Source of the DNA: Rhizobium sp. Pop5
GTDB taxonomy: Bacteria; Pseudomonadota; Alphaproteobacteria; Rhizobiales; Rhizobiaceae
Reading direction: 5' to 3'
DNA length: 64,000 nt
Assembly: GCF_024721175.1 (NCBI RefSeq)
Contig: NZ_CP099401.1
Coordinates: 1-64,000, forward strand
Shown: one piece after another, positions 63,227-64,000 of the stretch
How positions within the stretch are numbered: position 1 is the stretch's first letter
How the letters are laid out: every line of letters starts with the position of its first letter
Program-made: the position numbers and the translations under genes
Notes under the pieces: generated by a model
The model's database searches: none
Told to the model about the DNA's origin: nothing
The model's input: the letters and a program-made list of their open reading frames with translations, nothing else

Positions 63227-64000
63227 ATGGCATTGCAGGACCCCATCGTCATCGTCGGTGCGGCGCGTACGCCGATCGGCAGCTTTCAAGGCGAGCTGAA
63301 GGACGCCACCGCACCCGAACTCGGAGCGACGGCGATCCGCGCAGCACTCGAGCGCAGCCGCGTCGCCGCCGAGGCGATCGAGGAGGTTGTCTTCGGCTGC
63401 GTGTTGCCGGCGGGTCAAGGCCAGGCACCGGCGCGACAGGCGGCGATCCATGCCGGCCTGCCCTTTTCGACCGGGGCCAGCACCGTCAACAAGATGTGCG
63501 GTTCGGGCATGAAGGCGGTCATGATGGCCCATGACCTGATCACCGTCGGCAGCGCTTCGATTGCGATAGCAGGCGGCATGGAAAGCATGACGAATGCGCC
63601 CTATCTCCTTGACAAGGCCCGCGGCGGCTACAGGCTCGGCCATGGGCGTGTCGTGGATCACATGTTCTTCGATGGGCTGGAGGATGCTTATGACAAGGGG
63701 CGCTTGATGGGCAGCTTCGCGGAGGATTGCGCTGAGGCCTATCAGTTCACGCGCGAGGCGCAGGATGCCTACGCCATCGCCTCGCTGACGCGGGCGCAGA
63801 AGGCGATTGCGGAAGGCTGTTTCGACCGCGAGATCGTGCCGGTGACGGCCAAGTCAGGCAAATCAGAGCAGGTGGCGAGCCGTGACGAACAGCCGGGCAA
63901 GGCGAAGCCAGACAAGATCCCGATGCTGAAACCCGCCTTCCGCGAAGGCGGCACGGTAACGGCCGCCAATTCCAGCTCGATCTCCGACGGCGCGGCAGCG
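63227..64000 (+). CDS. Acetyl-CoA acetyltransferase (thiolase), truncated by the window end
   Basis: 258 codons are visible; no stop before the window ends (full thiolases are ~390 aa). MALQDPIVIVGAARTPIGSF, ASTVNKMCGSGMKAVMMAHD with the acyl-accepting Cys91, and GGMESMTNAPYLL are thiolase signatures; the degradative/biosynthetic acetoacetyl-CoA type is most likely. GGAGGAGG precedes the ATG closely. Probably cotranscribed with the SDR gene. Confidence 0.93.
   Translation, partial: MALQDPIVIVGAARTPIGSFQGELKDATAPELGATAIRAALERSRVAAEAIEEVVFGCVLPAGQGQAPARQAAIHAGLPFSTGASTVNKMCGSGMKAVMMAHDLITVGSASIAIAGGMESMTNAPYLLDKARGGYRLGHGRVVDHMFFDGLEDAYDKGRLMGSFAEDCAEAYQFTREAQDAYAIASLTRAQKAIAEGCFDREIVPVTAKSGKSEQVASRDEQPGKAKPDKIPMLKPAFREGGTVTAANSSSISDGAAA

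Overview
The window looks like the first 64 kb of a large repABC plasmid or chromid from a Rhizobium-type alphaproteobacterium. Base 1 is the first base of repA, and repB, a counter-transcribed RNA gene and repC follow in the classical order. The base and codon use (high GC third positions), the many ABC importers with dedicated GntR/LacI regulators, the plant-cell-wall glycosidases and the scattered toxin-antitoxin pairs all fit a rhizobial accessory replicon. No rRNA, tRNA, CRISPR array, integrase or intact insertion sequence was recognised.

Layout. 1-4370: replication/partition (repA, repB, antisense RNA, repC) and a Phd/ParE-type TA pair, followed by a gene-poor stretch with a cluster of GGGATAG/CTATCC repeats. 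5013-7893: an AraC regulator, a Cys-motif reading frame, an N-terminal fragment of an FMN reductase, and a compact run of four very small proteins plus a small RBBP9/YdeN-like hydrolase. 7951-10660: a taurine/sulfonate-type ABC importer (tauABC-like, leftward). 11137-17531: a GntR/FCD regulator and a putative oxidative catabolic cassette: DUF1185 protein, alpha/beta hydrolase, flavin reductase, luciferase-like monooxygenase, aldehyde dehydrogenase and NIPSNAP protein. It is followed by a polyamine-type ABC importer, a succinate-semialdehyde-type dehydrogenase and a PhnD-like protein (17580-23799). Three copies of the operator-like word TGGTAYRCCATAATA mark this regulon.

23805-24968: a WGR-domain protein and a FitAB/VapBC pair whose toxin carries a one-base frameshift. 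25048-32642: a CUT1 sugar importer with a GH78 alpha-L-rhamnosidase and a divergent LacI regulator. 32689-36743: a DapA-family lyase, a GntR regulator, an M24 peptidase and a class-C-beta-lactamase-like hydrolase. 37056-54538: an oligosaccharide island with GH29 fucosidase, LacI regulator, Opp-type five-gene importer, IolB/KduI-like isomerase, GH39 glycosidase, TIM-barrel isomerase, 2-hydroxyacid dehydrogenase, enolase-superfamily enzyme, L-arabinonate-dehydratase-like IlvD/Edd protein and RraA-like aldolase. 54565-60475: a leucine (liu-type) operon. 60627-61296: a Phd/PemK-like TA pair. 61298-64000: an AraC regulator divergent from an SDR dehydrogenase and a thiolase that runs off the window.

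The most interesting candidates are: (1) the oxygenase cassette at 12305-17531, whose parts list parallels the Rut pyrimidine pathway without containing its genes; (2) the micro-operon at 6433-7893; (3) perfect hairpins placed directly behind the substrate-binding-protein gene in all four complete ABC operons; and (4) a second parS-like palindrome 10 kb from the rep locus, inside the GntR control region. All functional names are inferred from reading the sequence; no database search was run.
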